Numbered from the stretch's first letter, positions 36,057 to 45,156 are shown. The stretch: 64,000 nt of DNA from Nitrososphaerota archaeon (GCA_028867785.1 JAGWFS010000001.1:62001-126000), one strand, 5' to 3'. Notes: a model not told the origin generated them from the sequence alone. Numbers and translations: made by a program.

Positions 36057-37121
36057 CTAGTTCTTAGTTGCATTCAGTAATATAACTTCCCTTGCCTCCG
36101 ACACGGTTCCATTCAAAAAATCGTCTTGTATCATCCTGAGCCCCTCATCAAGTGGTCTGAGGGTTGCAACCTGTATCTGGTATGGATCCTTGTAAAAGTC
36201 AAATACATAGTTGTACTTTGTGCCGTTGACAGATATTCCTCTTGGCGTGGAAAGAACCAGGCTCTCCCCTATCTTGTACATGGTAGAGTATGTGCTTGCC
36301 TTTTGAGCGATAATCTGGTCATGGTTTGAGCAGTTGCAGAACTGGTAGCTCACATCAGGATAGTACATTGTGCTTCCAGCTGCCTGATATCCTATCCTTC
36401 CCTGGTACCAGTCTCCCTCCACCTGCAGTGCATACTCGCCTGTTGCAAGCCTTTGAGGTGCAGGGGACTTGACCTCTTGTGCCATGGCTTGGCGTTTTTT
36501 TATAAACGCGGTAGTATAGTCGATCTCATTTTGTGGTAACATCCTTCCGATGCCGATTACGCCGTTCTTGTCCTGCGTATATGTCGGCGGCTCTACTGCA
36601 ATGTACCCTTGGTTGTCAACTGTCAGGTTGAGCTGTGGCAGCCCGATGTCATATTGAAGCAGTGTCGGGTTTCCCGCTCTTGTGTACAGGTATCCATCTA
36701 TTGGCCTGTACATGTCGCCGCCGCATGGGTCCTCTATCCTCAACCTTCCATCTTGAGGCCAGTACTTTACTATGCAATGTTCTGCCAGTCCTATCGCGCT
36801 GTATGCCCGGTATGACGATACCGAATCGTTTCCTCCCCCCATCCATGACGGCAGCCGTATCAGAAGGAACCTCTGGTAGGCGTCTCCGCTGTCTGTAATG
36901 TTGTACGAGCTTGGGTACATGAAAACGCCTGCACTGTTTGGCTCCATGTCTGTTACTTTGACAGGACGCGGGTTTGTAAATTGATACTGGTTATTGTACA
37001 GCAGAATCTCTTCTGGCTCTTTTGAGATATCTTGCGAGCTTGAAAATACTGCAACTCCGTATGCTATTGCTACTATTACAATTGTTGAGCTGAAAAATAT
37101 TGCAAGATTTCGAGTTTTCAT
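36057..37121 (-). CDS. Rieske-fold protein without any Fe-S ligand (copy 2)
   Basis: About 354 residues from ATG 37121 (numbering here from the TTG at 37127). N-terminal anchor, then the thaumarchaeal Rieske plan: AGVFMYPSSYN, LLIRLPSWMGGGNDSVSSYR, AYS, box I, box II, LPQLNLTVDNQGYIAV, NGVIGIGR. Box I is G113-L-A115-E-H-C118 and box II D133-P-C135-G136. All four cluster ligands (two Cys, two His) are gone, and only the disulfide pair C118/C135 remains. A ~150-residue C-terminal extension contains CNCSNH. AAGG precedes the start; cotranscribed with 37131 (9 nt gap). Confidence 0.75.
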   Translation of the reverse strand: MKTRNLAIFFSSTIVIVAIAYGVAVFSSSQDISKEPEEILLYNNQYQFTNPRPVKVTDMEPNSAGVFMYPSSYNITDSGDAYQRFLLIRLPSWMGGGNDSVSSYRAYSAIGLAEHCIVKYWPQDGRLRIEDPCGGDMYRPIDGYLYTRAGNPTLLQYDIGLPQLNLTVDNQGYIAVEPPTYTQDKNGVIGIGRMLPQNEIDYTTAFIKKRQAMAQEVKSPAPQRLATGEYALQVEGDWYQGRIGYQAAGSTMYYPDVSYQFCNCSNHDQIIAQKASTYSTMYKIGESLVLSTPRGISVNGTKYNYVFDFYKDPYQIQVATLRPLDEGLRMIQDDFLNGTVSEAREVILLNATKN

Positions 37122-37130
37122 TTTCAATCC

Positions 37131-38549
37131 TTAACGATACAGAAAATACCCTCTTGATACAAGCTTGTCATATGTTTCTGGCTTTATGCAGATTGGTTGG
37201 GTAGGTCCCTTTATGTGAAGCTCAAAAGGTGGATCACACTTTACTGAATCAATCGATGTTCCGTGCTTGAACTGCTGGTATGGCGACGCAGTCTTTGGAG
37301 GAGGACCCATGCAACTTGCATCTTCCAGTATGCAAATCTTAAGATCCCGAATTTCAAAGGAGATCTTGCCACCAATGAGCTTTTTTATCTCATCAGAAAG
37401 TTCTGCGACATACTGTTTCTTGTCAACTGAACTAGGCACATTGACTCCTATAACCAGGGTCTCATTGACAGAATCAACGGATACTGTTGTGATATAGTTT
37501 GGTTTAGCGTTATTTCCACTCAAGTAATTTTGTGTAAGAATGGCCTGAGCCTTGCTGTACTCTTGGGTTTTTTGCGGGTCCATCTTGAATAGGTCAATAT
37601 TGTATGTCTGAATAAGGCCCAGCTCATCCCATAGCCTTTTTGACTCTTGCTGGTATACAGATACCTGTTGTTCTAGAACACCAATCGTGTCAGAAAAGTC
37701 CTTTACCTTGTTATCATAGTGCAACAATTTTGAACGTTCCCTTTCCTGTTCCAGATGAAATACGGTACGGTTCAGATCAGCAATATGATCCCGTATTAGA
37801 TCCGCAGCGCCCATTCTTTTAAGATACTCTTGGAAATTTTCGTCAATCAGTTGTTTTTTTGTGGTGCCTGTTGGTGTGTAAGGAAGCGTGTCTCCATTGA
37901 AAGTGGTTCTAAAGTTGGTTGAAAAATTCGTGTATTGGTCGTGCACAACTGGCAGGGATATCATTCCCTTCCAGTAATCCTGAACTAGTTTTGGGTAAGT
38001 GAAATTCATTGGTATAAGACTAGAGTTGTCTTGCAGGTTGTTCACCACAGTCTTTGAGATGCATTGGGGGTCAACCTTGTCTCCGTACCATGGTTTTTTT
38101 GATTGATAGTCTGCGTTGAAGCTGATCTTTATCTGTGAGTTTTCCTTGAAAGGCAGCGAAAAAACATAATAGCAATCGTTTTGGCTCTCAAACGCATGTG
38201 TGTCTACCTGGTTGTCATTTATGAGAATGTCAAAGAGGTAGTTTCGCGAATCAAAATCATAATTTGTGTATGGAAAATTTTTTGGTATTTGTATATCAAA
38301 CTTGCCTTCCTTGTCGCTTTTGATATCAACAAAAATGTCAGCCTTGTTGTTTGTCTCAAGAGCAGTGATTGTCCCATTATCAATTCTGTAGGGAATTTTG
38401 AAGAATTGTGATGGTTCTGTGGGATTAGAGTACCAAAATGATCCCACTTTGACAAAATATTTCCAATCAGGTTCTTGACCTGATGCGTGAAAAGTTACAA
38501 ATGGGACACATAAAGCGATCATTATCAACACAAAATAAACTGGTTTCAC
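37131..38549 (-). CDS. Secreted coiled-coil protein ending in an RGW-type module
   Basis: About 472 residues from GTG 38549; the ATG at 38594 lies upstream of the promoter TATA and is rejected. Signal peptide ending FHASG, a ~230-residue N-terminal region with sandwich-like strands (FDIQIPKNFPYTNYDFDSR), a coiled coil (FHLEQERERSKLLHYDNKV, LEQQVSVYQQESKRLWDEL), and a small alpha/beta segment. A divergent RGW module is placed exactly at the C-terminus (SPYQQFKHGTSIDSVKC, FELHIKG, ICIKPETYDKLVSRGY). First gene before the Rieske-like copy 2. Confidence 0.78.
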   Translation of the reverse strand: MKPVYFVLIMIALCVPFVTFHASGQEPDWKYFVKVGSFWYSNPTEPSQFFKIPYRIDNGTITALETNNKADIFVDIKSDKEGKFDIQIPKNFPYTNYDFDSRNYLFDILINDNQVDTHAFESQNDCYYVFSLPFKENSQIKISFNADYQSKKPWYGDKVDPQCISKTVVNNLQDNSSLIPMNFTYPKLVQDYWKGMISLPVVHDQYTNFSTNFRTTFNGDTLPYTPTGTTKKQLIDENFQEYLKRMGAADLIRDHIADLNRTVFHLEQERERSKLLHYDNKVKDFSDTIGVLEQQVSVYQQESKRLWDELGLIQTYNIDLFKMDPQKTQEYSKAQAILTQNYLSGNNAKPNYITTVSVDSVNETLVIGVNVPSSVDKKQYVAELSDEIKKLIGGKISFEIRDLKICILEDASCMGPPPKTASPYQQFKHGTSIDSVKCDPPFELHIKGPTQPICIKPETYDKLVSRGYFLYR

Positions 38550-38556
38550 AATGTGT

Positions 38557-38590
38557 GTACTGGATAGATACCGTTTAAAAAAGTGGCGTA
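38557..38590 (-). promoter_or_regulatory. Island promoter, 37131 operon
   Basis: In gene direction TACGCCACTTTTTTAAACGG, then TATCTATCCAGTAC; TATA centre ~29 bp before GTG 38549. Confidence 0.75.
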
Positions 38591-38714
38591 ACATTTTTCC
38601 AGTTTTTCAGCACTAAATCGCAATCACCAACTGCAAAGATCATTGCCTAAGTTGATCCTCTAAAATTTGTCAGCAATATCCAAATTCTACACGTAGTCAT
38701 TTTCATATGACCCA

Positions 38715-39710
38715 TTATCGCAGATTGATTCCCATGTCAGTAAAAGGATTTGGAGGTTGCACGCAGCCTGCCTCAGTATAATTATGTTCAATTTGAAGTG
38801 GTTTTAGATTCATTACCACCAGGGCCGTCATGCCGTAGTTGCATTCTGGATGGGAGGGCATTACACTTGGAGGCATGTAGAGGTGAATGGTCGCAGAAAA
38901 TTTTTGGTGTTCACCATCTGCAGCAGTATCATAGGTATTGTACGTCCATCCTGTAGTTGACTGTGCTCTCACCTTTGGCTCGTTCATGATATCATAGAAA
39001 ATCCTGTCTGCCCTTGCACTATCAGTGTACCTTAGAAGAAGGTCATCAAGAGGGTTCTCCGCCCAGCCTCTCAGCACAAGGTCTGCTACTGAATCAGGCC
39101 TGACGCATGCCCTTTCATGACTCTCTTTTTTTATTATACGGACATGATCGCCATTGCAGACCACATTATCTTCAGATACGCCTGAAGCCGTTTGCCTCAG
39201 CGGGGCAAGAGCCTCTTGCGGGCTGTTTACTATCTTGAGTTGGATTGCACCCAATACACTCTGTTGCTCTTGCGGCGTGACCCACCTTGCCACTATGGCT
39301 TGTTCATATGTGCCAACGATGGCATCCTGGCTTGCTTTTACAAGTATTGTGACTCTTTGTTCCTTGCTGCCATTTAATACGATATTATCAGGCGATATAC
39401 GTACCAAGATGCCAGATGGCATAATTTCTTGGCCAAAGTTGTTGCCAAGTGCGGTATGAAAATAGACTGGAATTCCAACAGCGTTGTCATCGTTTTTGAT
39501 AATCAACGGGACACTGCGTTCCGATGACTTTGGAACTACGAAATACTCTCCATTGTTTGCAAAGGACGTATGGGTAACAGGGTCGGTATAATTCTGACCA
39601 ATTTGCATGTAAAAGGGAGGCACCAGATGTGCCTCTGCGGAAGGAACAAGAGAAAATGCCATCCCACAAGCAAATCCAACACACATAGCTGAAAAGTACG
39701 CGAATTTCAT
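38715..39710 (-). CDS. Secreted protein with RGW module
   Basis: About 331 residues from ATG 39710 (39734 overlaps the promoter). Signal peptide ends AEA before HLVPPFYMQIG. The N-terminal ~140 residues are a sandwich with EYFVVPKSSERSVPLIIKND and RVTILVKASQDAIVGTYEQA, similar to archaeal surface Ig domains. The RGW module at ~185-230 reads APLRQTASGVSEDNVVCNG, ERACVRPDSVADLV, LRGWA. The ~110-residue C-terminus with four Cys is unknown. Single-gene unit. Confidence 0.78.
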   Translation of the reverse strand: MKFAYFSAMCVGFACGMAFSLVPSAEAHLVPPFYMQIGQNYTDPVTHTSFANNGEYFVVPKSSERSVPLIIKNDDNAVGIPVYFHTALGNNFGQEIMPSGILVRISPDNIVLNGSKEQRVTILVKASQDAIVGTYEQAIVARWVTPQEQQSVLGAIQLKIVNSPQEALAPLRQTASGVSEDNVVCNGDHVRIIKKESHERACVRPDSVADLVLRGWAENPLDDLLLRYTDSARADRIFYDIMNEPKVRAQSTTGWTYNTYDTAADGEHQKFSATIHLYMPPSVMPSHPECNYGMTALVVMNLKPLQIEHNYTEAGCVQPPNPFTDMGINLR

Positions 39711-39736
39711 AACCAAGATATCCGGTAATGCCATTG

Positions 39737-39762
39737 TTTAAGAAATTGGTGTATCTTTGTTC
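39737..39762 (-). promoter_or_regulatory. Island promoter, 38715 gene
   Basis: In gene direction AGAACAAAGA, TACACCAATTTCTTAAAC; TATA centre ~31 bp before ATG 39710. Confidence 0.65.
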
Positions 39763-39811
39763 TGTTTTTTGACAATCATATGAACGGATCCTGTTTGGTG
39801 GGGTCGTAACG

Positions 39812-41404
39812 TTAACGCAGTCGTAGCGGAATGTATCCCCATCCTCTTTCTGTCAGTATCTTGGCAGTGTGTGGGCTCGCACATGCAGGGGATCCATCCT
39901 CTGACTTTAGTACCAGTTGAAACCCAGACCAGTCACATGTGACATCCTGTGGCTGTATGCCCATTTTTACCTGCCTTAGTGGCGTAACAAGGTCTCTCTG
40001 ATATGGAAATGTCATGTTATGCTGTGTCATTGTATTTGTTGCAATGGTGTCAAATTCAGGTCCAACCACTACATAGCCATAGGCGTCCCCATCAAGGGCA
40101 TTGTCAATAGAATGCGGAGCAGAGGAATTTGAAACTCCCCTCACGTGTATATAGAGTTTGTAAATGTCATCTTGTGGAAAAAGAAACTCTGCCGAGTCAG
40201 TTCCGTCCTTTGCCACTCGCACATCATAATGCTCAAAGTTTATTCCATGTCTGTTGGAGAGGTAAACGTCATAGACTGCGTTCTTGAGAGGAGCCCCGCT
40301 GGCAGTAAGAAACTTGACATGGAGGGTTTCGCTTGCATTTGCAACGGGTGGAGATGGGCTCCAAGTGACAAGTGCATACACCCCATGGTTCAGGTCAAGA
40401 CGTGTCGAGCTCTTTAGCAGAGGTGCAAGCGAGAATGTTACGGCGGCATCAGTCATGTTTGCATTCTTTGCAATGTCTGAAAGAAGAGAGAGTGGAGAAT
40501 AAAGGTTCACCATCATCTCACTTTGTGGTATAGACGCACTCATGGGTGATGACCTGACTGACGCGTCGTTGATCGTAGCATTGAGGAATGGTGACTCGGA
40601 AAACTCGTGAAATGATCTCGGGATTTCTACATCTGAGAATACCTGGTGTGTTTTGTTTAGAATCTGCTCTTGCGGAACCCTGACTGACCAGTAAAGCCGC
40701 ATGGTATCAGCATCATAGTTGAAAGATTCTATCTTTTGGGTGGAGAGAACCTTGATCCTGTACGTGCTGTTCCCGTGCTGAATCTCCTCCCATACTGTGT
40801 CAGGTACATCTGCAGTGTAGTTGAAGACAGGCTCGCCGTTTTGATAAAAGACATTGCTTGTGCCAAATCCAAGAATCCTGACTGTAAGGTCATACACTCC
40901 AGGTTCCCACAGGAATGGATTTTTCATGTATACAGTTCCATTGGAATCTGCGACAAACGCATTGTCATGATTTGGGTCCTGCCTCACATATGGCATGATC
41001 TCCGTTGTAGAATAGTTTTGAATTTGTAACTGAAGCAGGCCGATGCCGGAATAAAATACATTGTTCAAGACTGTCTTGTGGCCGTCTTCTTTTGTGACAG
41101 TTATCTTGTATATGGTATCCGACATGTTCTTGTCTCCGTTGGTATCGCACAGCCTAAATGAGATGGATCGTGTGGTTCCGTTGTAATCGTAGTTGAACAG
41201 GTCATGCAAGATCGTTATGCCTACGTCAAGGTTTCTGCCTTTCACAAGATGTGGTTGCGGGTTGTAAAATGGGGTTGCACCTCCCTCCCCAATGCCATAT
41301 CCCCAGACTGCACATCCTACCGCATAGGCAGGTTTGCTTGAAAAAGATACTATGGCAAGTGAAATTATCACTATCGCGATTATTGCAAGATGTGTTGTTT
41401 TCAT
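39812..41404 (-). CDS. Large secreted sandwich protein with C-terminal RGW module
   Basis: About 530 residues. The leader MKTTHLAIIAIVIISLAIVS begins at ATG 41404; an upstream ATG at 41428 would add MKTFLGSK and is also possible. After the signal come several beta-sandwich units: the first with RSISFRLCDTNGDKN and YKITVTKEDG resembles 20464, a middle one with PLLKSSTRLDLNHGVYALV, and an MG-like one with ETLHVKFLTASGAPLKNAVY. The protein ends with TPLRQVKMGIQPQDVTC, FQLVLKSEDGSPACAS and ERGWGYIPLRLR, so the module is terminal here. Confidence 0.8.
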   Translation of the reverse strand: MKTTHLAIIAIVIISLAIVSFSSKPAYAVGCAVWGYGIGEGGATPFYNPQPHLVKGRNLDVGITILHDLFNYDYNGTTRSISFRLCDTNGDKNMSDTIYKITVTKEDGHKTVLNNVFYSGIGLLQLQIQNYSTTEIMPYVRQDPNHDNAFVADSNGTVYMKNPFLWEPGVYDLTVRILGFGTSNVFYQNGEPVFNYTADVPDTVWEEIQHGNSTYRIKVLSTQKIESFNYDADTMRLYWSVRVPQEQILNKTHQVFSDVEIPRSFHEFSESPFLNATINDASVRSSPMSASIPQSEMMVNLYSPLSLLSDIAKNANMTDAAVTFSLAPLLKSSTRLDLNHGVYALVTWSPSPPVANASETLHVKFLTASGAPLKNAVYDVYLSNRHGINFEHYDVRVAKDGTDSAEFLFPQDDIYKLYIHVRGVSNSSAPHSIDNALDGDAYGYVVVGPEFDTIATNTMTQHNMTFPYQRDLVTPLRQVKMGIQPQDVTCDWSGFQLVLKSEDGSPACASPHTAKILTERGWGYIPLRLR

Positions 41405-41431
41405 TTTGGATCCCAAGAAAGTTTTCATTTT

Positions 41432-41656
41432 CTAAAATCTAAACATTGGAATACAATTAAATTCAAAAGTTCCAGTCCCGCCTACACTCATACCACATTG
41501 AAATATATCCCATGTTACTGAACCAAAGAAGTCAGGCCAGAAAAATGAATTTGGATTGACGCTGAATGGTGTACTGTGTTCTAGAGGCATTACAGGAACA
41601 AAAACTACTAACATTATGACGCCTACACCAATTATGGAATAACATAGAGTTTTCAT
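41432..41656 (-). CDS. Small secreted protein
   Basis: A 74-residue protein with signal sequence MKTLCYSIIGVGVIMLVVFV and a ~50-residue mature part rich in Phe, Trp and Gly (SFFWPDFFGSVTWDIF, CGMSVGGTGTFEFNC). No family recognised. It is the middle gene of a three-gene unit; both junctions have the form TAGAAAATGAAA, where stop and start are 3 nt apart. Confidence 0.6.
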   Translation of the reverse strand: MKTLCYSIIGVGVIMLVVFVPVMPLEHSTPFSVNPNSFFWPDFFGSVTWDIFQCGMSVGGTGTFEFNCIPMFRF

Positions 41657-41659
41657 TTT

Positions 41660-42475
41660 CTATGACACCCGCTGATCTTTGGTTTCCATTTCAGCCATTA
41701 TTTTTTCGGCTTGTTTTTCAATTCCTTCAAGGGTTTGAATCAAATCATCAACGTTATCGCTTCTATAGTCCATGCTGACAAGGTATTCATTAGGTCGTGG
41801 TCTCAGTGTTATCTCATCCCATCCTCTTGTTCTAGTTGTGTTTTTTTGAGGAAGATTTTTTCTTTTCATGTCTTCAATGATTGGAGTGGGTCCCGTGTTT
41901 CTGTCAGCATCTCTTGAATACAGATAGATCTCATTTTCCCATCTTGTCAGTTCCATATCTGAGGCCATTTGTGTAAGAGCTGGATAATTCTTTAATTGAT
42001 CAAAGTTAGCAAGCACTTGGTACGGTCTTTTGTCACTTTTGACGCTGATCATAGTCATTAATTTACATGGAGAAAGATCCAGTGTCACAAACGTCTCTTT
42101 TATGATACGGATAACTTCTCTTGCTTCCTCAAGGATTTTACTTGAATTATGGTAGAATTTTGGCATGTCCGGACTGTGTCCGATGAGAATTTGCTTTCCT
42201 GAGTTTAGTGGTATGACAGCGACTATGCAGTACTTGCCAATTGTGGATATTTTTTCTGGATCAGATTCTATTGATTTTCTTGTATCTTCCATTCTTTCTT
42301 TATCTAGTTGGTTGATGGATTCGTCCATTGCGACAAGATACCCAAATTTTGGAACCCTTTTCTTAAATCCTTTTTTTTCTAGGATACCAGTAAGATGCTC
42401 ATAATCTACAGATGATTTATTGAAGTTTAATAAAATACTAAAACCTGTAATTTGCGTTAATAGAGTACTTGACAA
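41660..42475 (-). CDS. Cytosolic hypothetical protein leading a secreted-protein operon
   Basis: 271 residues from TTG 42475, with no signal peptide or membrane segment. It is mixed alpha/beta with a helical end (DDLIQTLEGIEKQAEKIMAE). I recognise no domain; HSPDMPKFYHNSSKILEEA and LSPCKLMTMISVKSDKRPYQ are the most distinctive parts. Its position as the cytosolic first gene before two secreted proteins parallels the two CDC48-N genes, although it is not similar to them. Confidence 0.65.
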   Translation of the reverse strand: MSSTLLTQITGFSILLNFNKSSVDYEHLTGILEKKGFKKRVPKFGYLVAMDESINQLDKERMEDTRKSIESDPEKISTIGKYCIVAVIPLNSGKQILIGHSPDMPKFYHNSSKILEEAREVIRIIKETFVTLDLSPCKLMTMISVKSDKRPYQVLANFDQLKNYPALTQMASDMELTRWENEIYLYSRDADRNTGPTPIIEDMKRKNLPQKNTTRTRGWDEITLRPRPNEYLVSMDYRSDNVDDLIQTLEGIEKQAEKIMAEMETKDQRVS

Positions 42476-42499
42476 ACAGGTATTTTCGTAATTTTATAG

Positions 42500-42516
42500 T
42501 TTAAAAGAGTGGCGTA
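42500..42516 (-). promoter_or_regulatory. Island promoter, 41660 operon
   Basis: In gene direction TACGCCACTCTTTTAAAC; TATA centre ~28 bp before TTG 42475, which supports that start. GTCCAGTAC is not conserved here. Confidence 0.65.
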
Positions 42517-42599
42517 GATTTCTACTCCAGCTTAGGTTCAAGTCCTGTATGACTCATCTAATCTAGTGATCTTATTTTGAATCCTGCACATGGTGAATT

Positions 42600-43670
42600 T
42601 CAGATAATAGACTCATGCGTTTTCGTTTTAATCTCATCAAATGCTTGCCTGCATTCCCTTACAAGCCGTTCAACTATTTTTGCAGCTGGTAACTCTTCTG
42701 CAAAACGAAATCCTTGACCAGCCCACATATTCATTGTACCAGTATCACCACGAGCAGCTGCTTCTCTTCGAAGAGGTTTTGTAACATTGTTGATTTGTGG
42801 ATATGCTGAAGGTGCAGAGTTATACTCAAGCATAAAACGATTAGCAATCCCTCGTGCCTTTCTTCCACTAAAGGCACGGGTGAACATCGTATGTTGAAAT
42901 GACGGGTCTGCCATTGCCGACTTTTGAAATTGGTTTGTTCCGCTTTCTGTACAGCGAAGAAACGCTGTACCAATCTGTGCTACAGCAGCACCAGACATTA
43001 TCACTGCCGCAATATCACGTCCGTGCATTATTCCCCCTGCAACAATCAGTGGAAGATCAATGTTTGAGCGTACCGCTGAAAGTAAAGAGAGAAGACTAAG
43101 ATCTTTGCCTGGTACATCCTTGTCGTCAAACGAACCCCTATGCCCTCCCGCTTCGACACCTTGCAGACATAGAGCGTCAGGTTCTACCTTGAATGCAATT
43201 TCTGCTTCTTCCGGAGTGGTAACTGTAATGATTACAAATGAGCCTCGTTGTTGCAATTTAGAAATCAAACCGTTGGGAGGACATCCGAAGGTAAAGCTTA
43301 CTACCGGTACAGGATTTGCCAACAAATATTCAATTTTCTCGTCATAACAATCGTCGTCCCATACAGCTTCACCAAGTGATACTCCCAGTCTATCTGCCTC
43401 TGACTCTAGAGTGTCGATATAGGAAGAAAGAACGGGACTGTCTATCTCTGATTTTTGGGGAACGAAGACATTGACTCCAAATAGTTTCTTTGTCAGTTGC
43501 TTGACTTCTGAAATCTCTTTTTCCATTTCATCATTAGTTTTGTATCCTGCAGCAAGGAATCCCATTCCACCCGCCTCGCTTACTACTGATGCCAGTTTTG
43601 GACAGCTGGGACCTCCAGCCATTGGAGCTTGAATAATTGGATACCGCAGCAATCCCTTCAAGAATGTCAT
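42600..43670 (-). CDS. Nitronate monooxygenase / 2-nitropropane dioxygenase-like FMN enzyme
   Basis: A 356-residue TIM-barrel FMN protein. Signatures: YPIIQAPMAGGPSCPKLA at the N-terminus, SEAGGMGFLAAGY, FGVNVFVPQ, LQGVEAGGHRGSF (with the His considered catalytic in class I enzymes), PLIVAGGIMHGRDIAAVIMS (phosphate-binding strand) and AQIGTAFL. The family oxidises alkyl nitronates such as propionate-3-nitronate, or acts on 2-nitropropane; some members are enoyl-ACP reductase-like. It starts 4 nt after the DinB-like gene, so they form an operon. Confidence 0.88.
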   Translation of the reverse strand: MTFLKGLLRYPIIQAPMAGGPSCPKLASVVSEAGGMGFLAAGYKTNDEMEKEISEVKQLTKKLFGVNVFVPQKSEIDSPVLSSYIDTLESEADRLGVSLGEAVWDDDCYDEKIEYLLANPVPVVSFTFGCPPNGLISKLQQRGSFVIITVTTPEEAEIAFKVEPDALCLQGVEAGGHRGSFDDKDVPGKDLSLLSLLSAVRSNIDLPLIVAGGIMHGRDIAAVIMSGAAVAQIGTAFLRCTESGTNQFQKSAMADPSFQHTMFTRAFSGRKARGIANRFMLEYNSAPSAYPQINNVTKPLRREAAARGDTGTMNMWAGQGFRFAEELPAAKIVERLVRECRQAFDEIKTKTHESII

Positions 43671-43674
43671 GACA

Positions 43675-44229
43675 TCATGTCATCTTCCATGCAGGATCTG
43701 TCTTTTTCATGACTGACGCCCAACCCATGTCAGGTGGCTGCATGTTCATCTGCCACAGCATCGCAATTATCTCTCCTCTGTGATGTAGCTCCTCTCCAAA
43801 CACATGCAGTAAGACATCTCTTACCTTTATCGTTCTCCTGACTCCATCGTTATTTACTCTCGAAACAATCCTAGACATCTCTACTAGTGTCAGATTGTAG
43901 AGATACTCGGTTACTTTTGATGTGACCATCGAGTTGTAATTTATTATTGAATCCCAAGTCTGGTATTTTGTAAATGGAAATGGCCTGTTTGGATCTTCCA
44001 AACCGTTAATCGAGTAATTAATCCATGAGTCATTTACCCAGATTGTGTGCAACATCGTGTCTTTCAAAGAAAGCCATGAAGTTTCTCGGTTCTTTACAAA
44101 TTCCTCCCATGAGATATCTTTTATCATCATTTGCATGTAGTTTGCCCTTATCTTGTTGTTATACTCAAAAAATTCCATGATGCTTTCTATCTCATTCATA
44201 AATGATACCACTACCCTTGCAATACACAT
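43675..44229 (-). CDS. DinB-superfamily protein
   Basis: A 184-residue four-helix protein. Conserved metal-binding His positions are likely in MLHTIWVNDSWINY (helix 2) and FGEELHHRGEIIAML (helix 4), the usual DinB/YfiT pattern. Such proteins are thiol-dependent transferases or stress-induced proteins. The start may also be the ATG at 44199 (MNEIESIMEFFEYN). Upstream it shares a ~45 bp element with the NTF2-like gene at 45157. Confidence 0.75.
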   Translation of the reverse strand: MCIARVVVSFMNEIESIMEFFEYNNKIRANYMQMMIKDISWEEFVKNRETSWLSLKDTMLHTIWVNDSWINYSINGLEDPNRPFPFTKYQTWDSIINYNSMVTSKVTEYLYNLTLVEMSRIVSRVNNDGVRRTIKVRDVLLHVFGEELHHRGEIIAMLWQMNMQPPDMGWASVMKKTDPAWKMT

Positions 44230-44255
44230 TCATCGTATTTTAAAATTAAAGAACT

Positions 44256-44300
44256 GACTGATAATTTCAGCTAAATACGTTTGATGAGAAATATCAATCG
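44256..44300 (-). promoter_or_regulatory. Shared upstream element, copy 1 (DinB operon)
   Basis: In gene direction TTGATATTTCTCAT, spacer, ATTTAGCTGAAATTATCAG. Copy 2 at 45551-45595 differs at few positions. The ATTTAGC is probably the TATA box, and TGATA/TATCA arms surround it. Confidence 0.5.
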
Positions 44301-44344
44301 ATTGTTAGTACTTTATTTATTGTATTGATACTACCTAGTGTTTA

Positions 44345-45103
44345 ATGTCACTTGTAACGTTTAGTACGTGTGAAAGTGTAGCCATTGTGAAAATGAATCG
44401 TCCTGAAAAGCTAAACGCTATCAGTGTCGAGATGATTCAAGAGCTTTCCTCAGTTTTCAATAATTTGGAAATGGACGATTCTGTTAAGGTCATTATTCTT
44501 ACAGGCGAGGGAAGGGCATTTTCTGCAGGTGCGGATATCGAATACATGGCTAACCTAACACCACCAGAGGCAGTAGAATATGCAAAGTTAGGACAGATTC
44601 TCTCTTCCAAGATAGAGAATTGTAGCAAGCCAACAATTGCAGCAATCAATGGCTATGCATTAGCTGGTGGTGTAGAACTTACTCTAGCATTCGATATCAG
44701 AATAGCTTCGGAGAATGCCAGGTTTGGCCAAACCGAAGTAACTATAGGAGCAAGCCCGTTTTTTGGTGGTTCACAGAGATTGCAACGAGTAATAGGATTT
44801 GCAAAAGCAAAGGAAATGATATTTACTGGAAGGCAGATCACGGCCAACGAGGCAAAAGAAATTGGTCTTGTAAATCAAGTGGTGCCACTTTCAAGCATCA
44901 TGGAAGAAGCTATCAAGATGGCAAATATGATAGCAAACAACTCTTTCATGGCTGTGAAAATGTCAAAGGTTGCGATAAACAAGGGTCGTGATACTGACAT
45001 TGAAACAGGACTTGCTGTGGAACTCTACACTTGGGGGCTATGCTGTAGTCATCCTGAGAGGACCCAAAGAATGTCTGCGTTTCTCCAGAGGTCAAAAAAA
45101 TAA
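44345..45103 (+). CDS. Enoyl-CoA hydratase/isomerase (crotonase) paralog
   Basis: A 252-residue crotonase. Oxyanion-hole regions AFSAGADIEYM (58-68) and GYALAGGVE are present. The two catalytic glutamates of crotonase correspond to E111 (GGVE) and E131 (GQTEVTIG), with the normal 20-residue spacing. The following loop is ASPFFGGSQRL instead of the usual PPGxGGTQRL, so substrate choice may differ. In thaumarchaea a related enzyme serves the 3-hydroxypropionate/4-hydroxybutyrate carbon cycle; the altered loop suggests a paralog rather than that enzyme. TATA-like CTTTATTTATTG lies ~30 bp upstream. Confidence 0.9.
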   Translation: MSLVTFSTCESVAIVKMNRPEKLNAISVEMIQELSSVFNNLEMDDSVKVIILTGEGRAFSAGADIEYMANLTPPEAVEYAKLGQILSSKIENCSKPTIAAINGYALAGGVELTLAFDIRIASENARFGQTEVTIGASPFFGGSQRLQRVIGFAKAKEMIFTGRQITANEAKEIGLVNQVVPLSSIMEEAIKMANMIANNSFMAVKMSKVAINKGRDTDIETGLAVELYTWGLCCSHPERTQRMSAFLQRSKK

Positions 45104-45156
45104 TCCAGTTTAGAATAACGGTGGAAAAGAAGAGGGTAGATAGGATGGATGATTCC

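Noticed and set aside
42525-42560. GGTTCAAGTCC resembling a tRNA T-loop
   Set aside because: The flanking bases do not pair as a T-stem, and no acceptor or anticodon arm can be drawn upstream or downstream.
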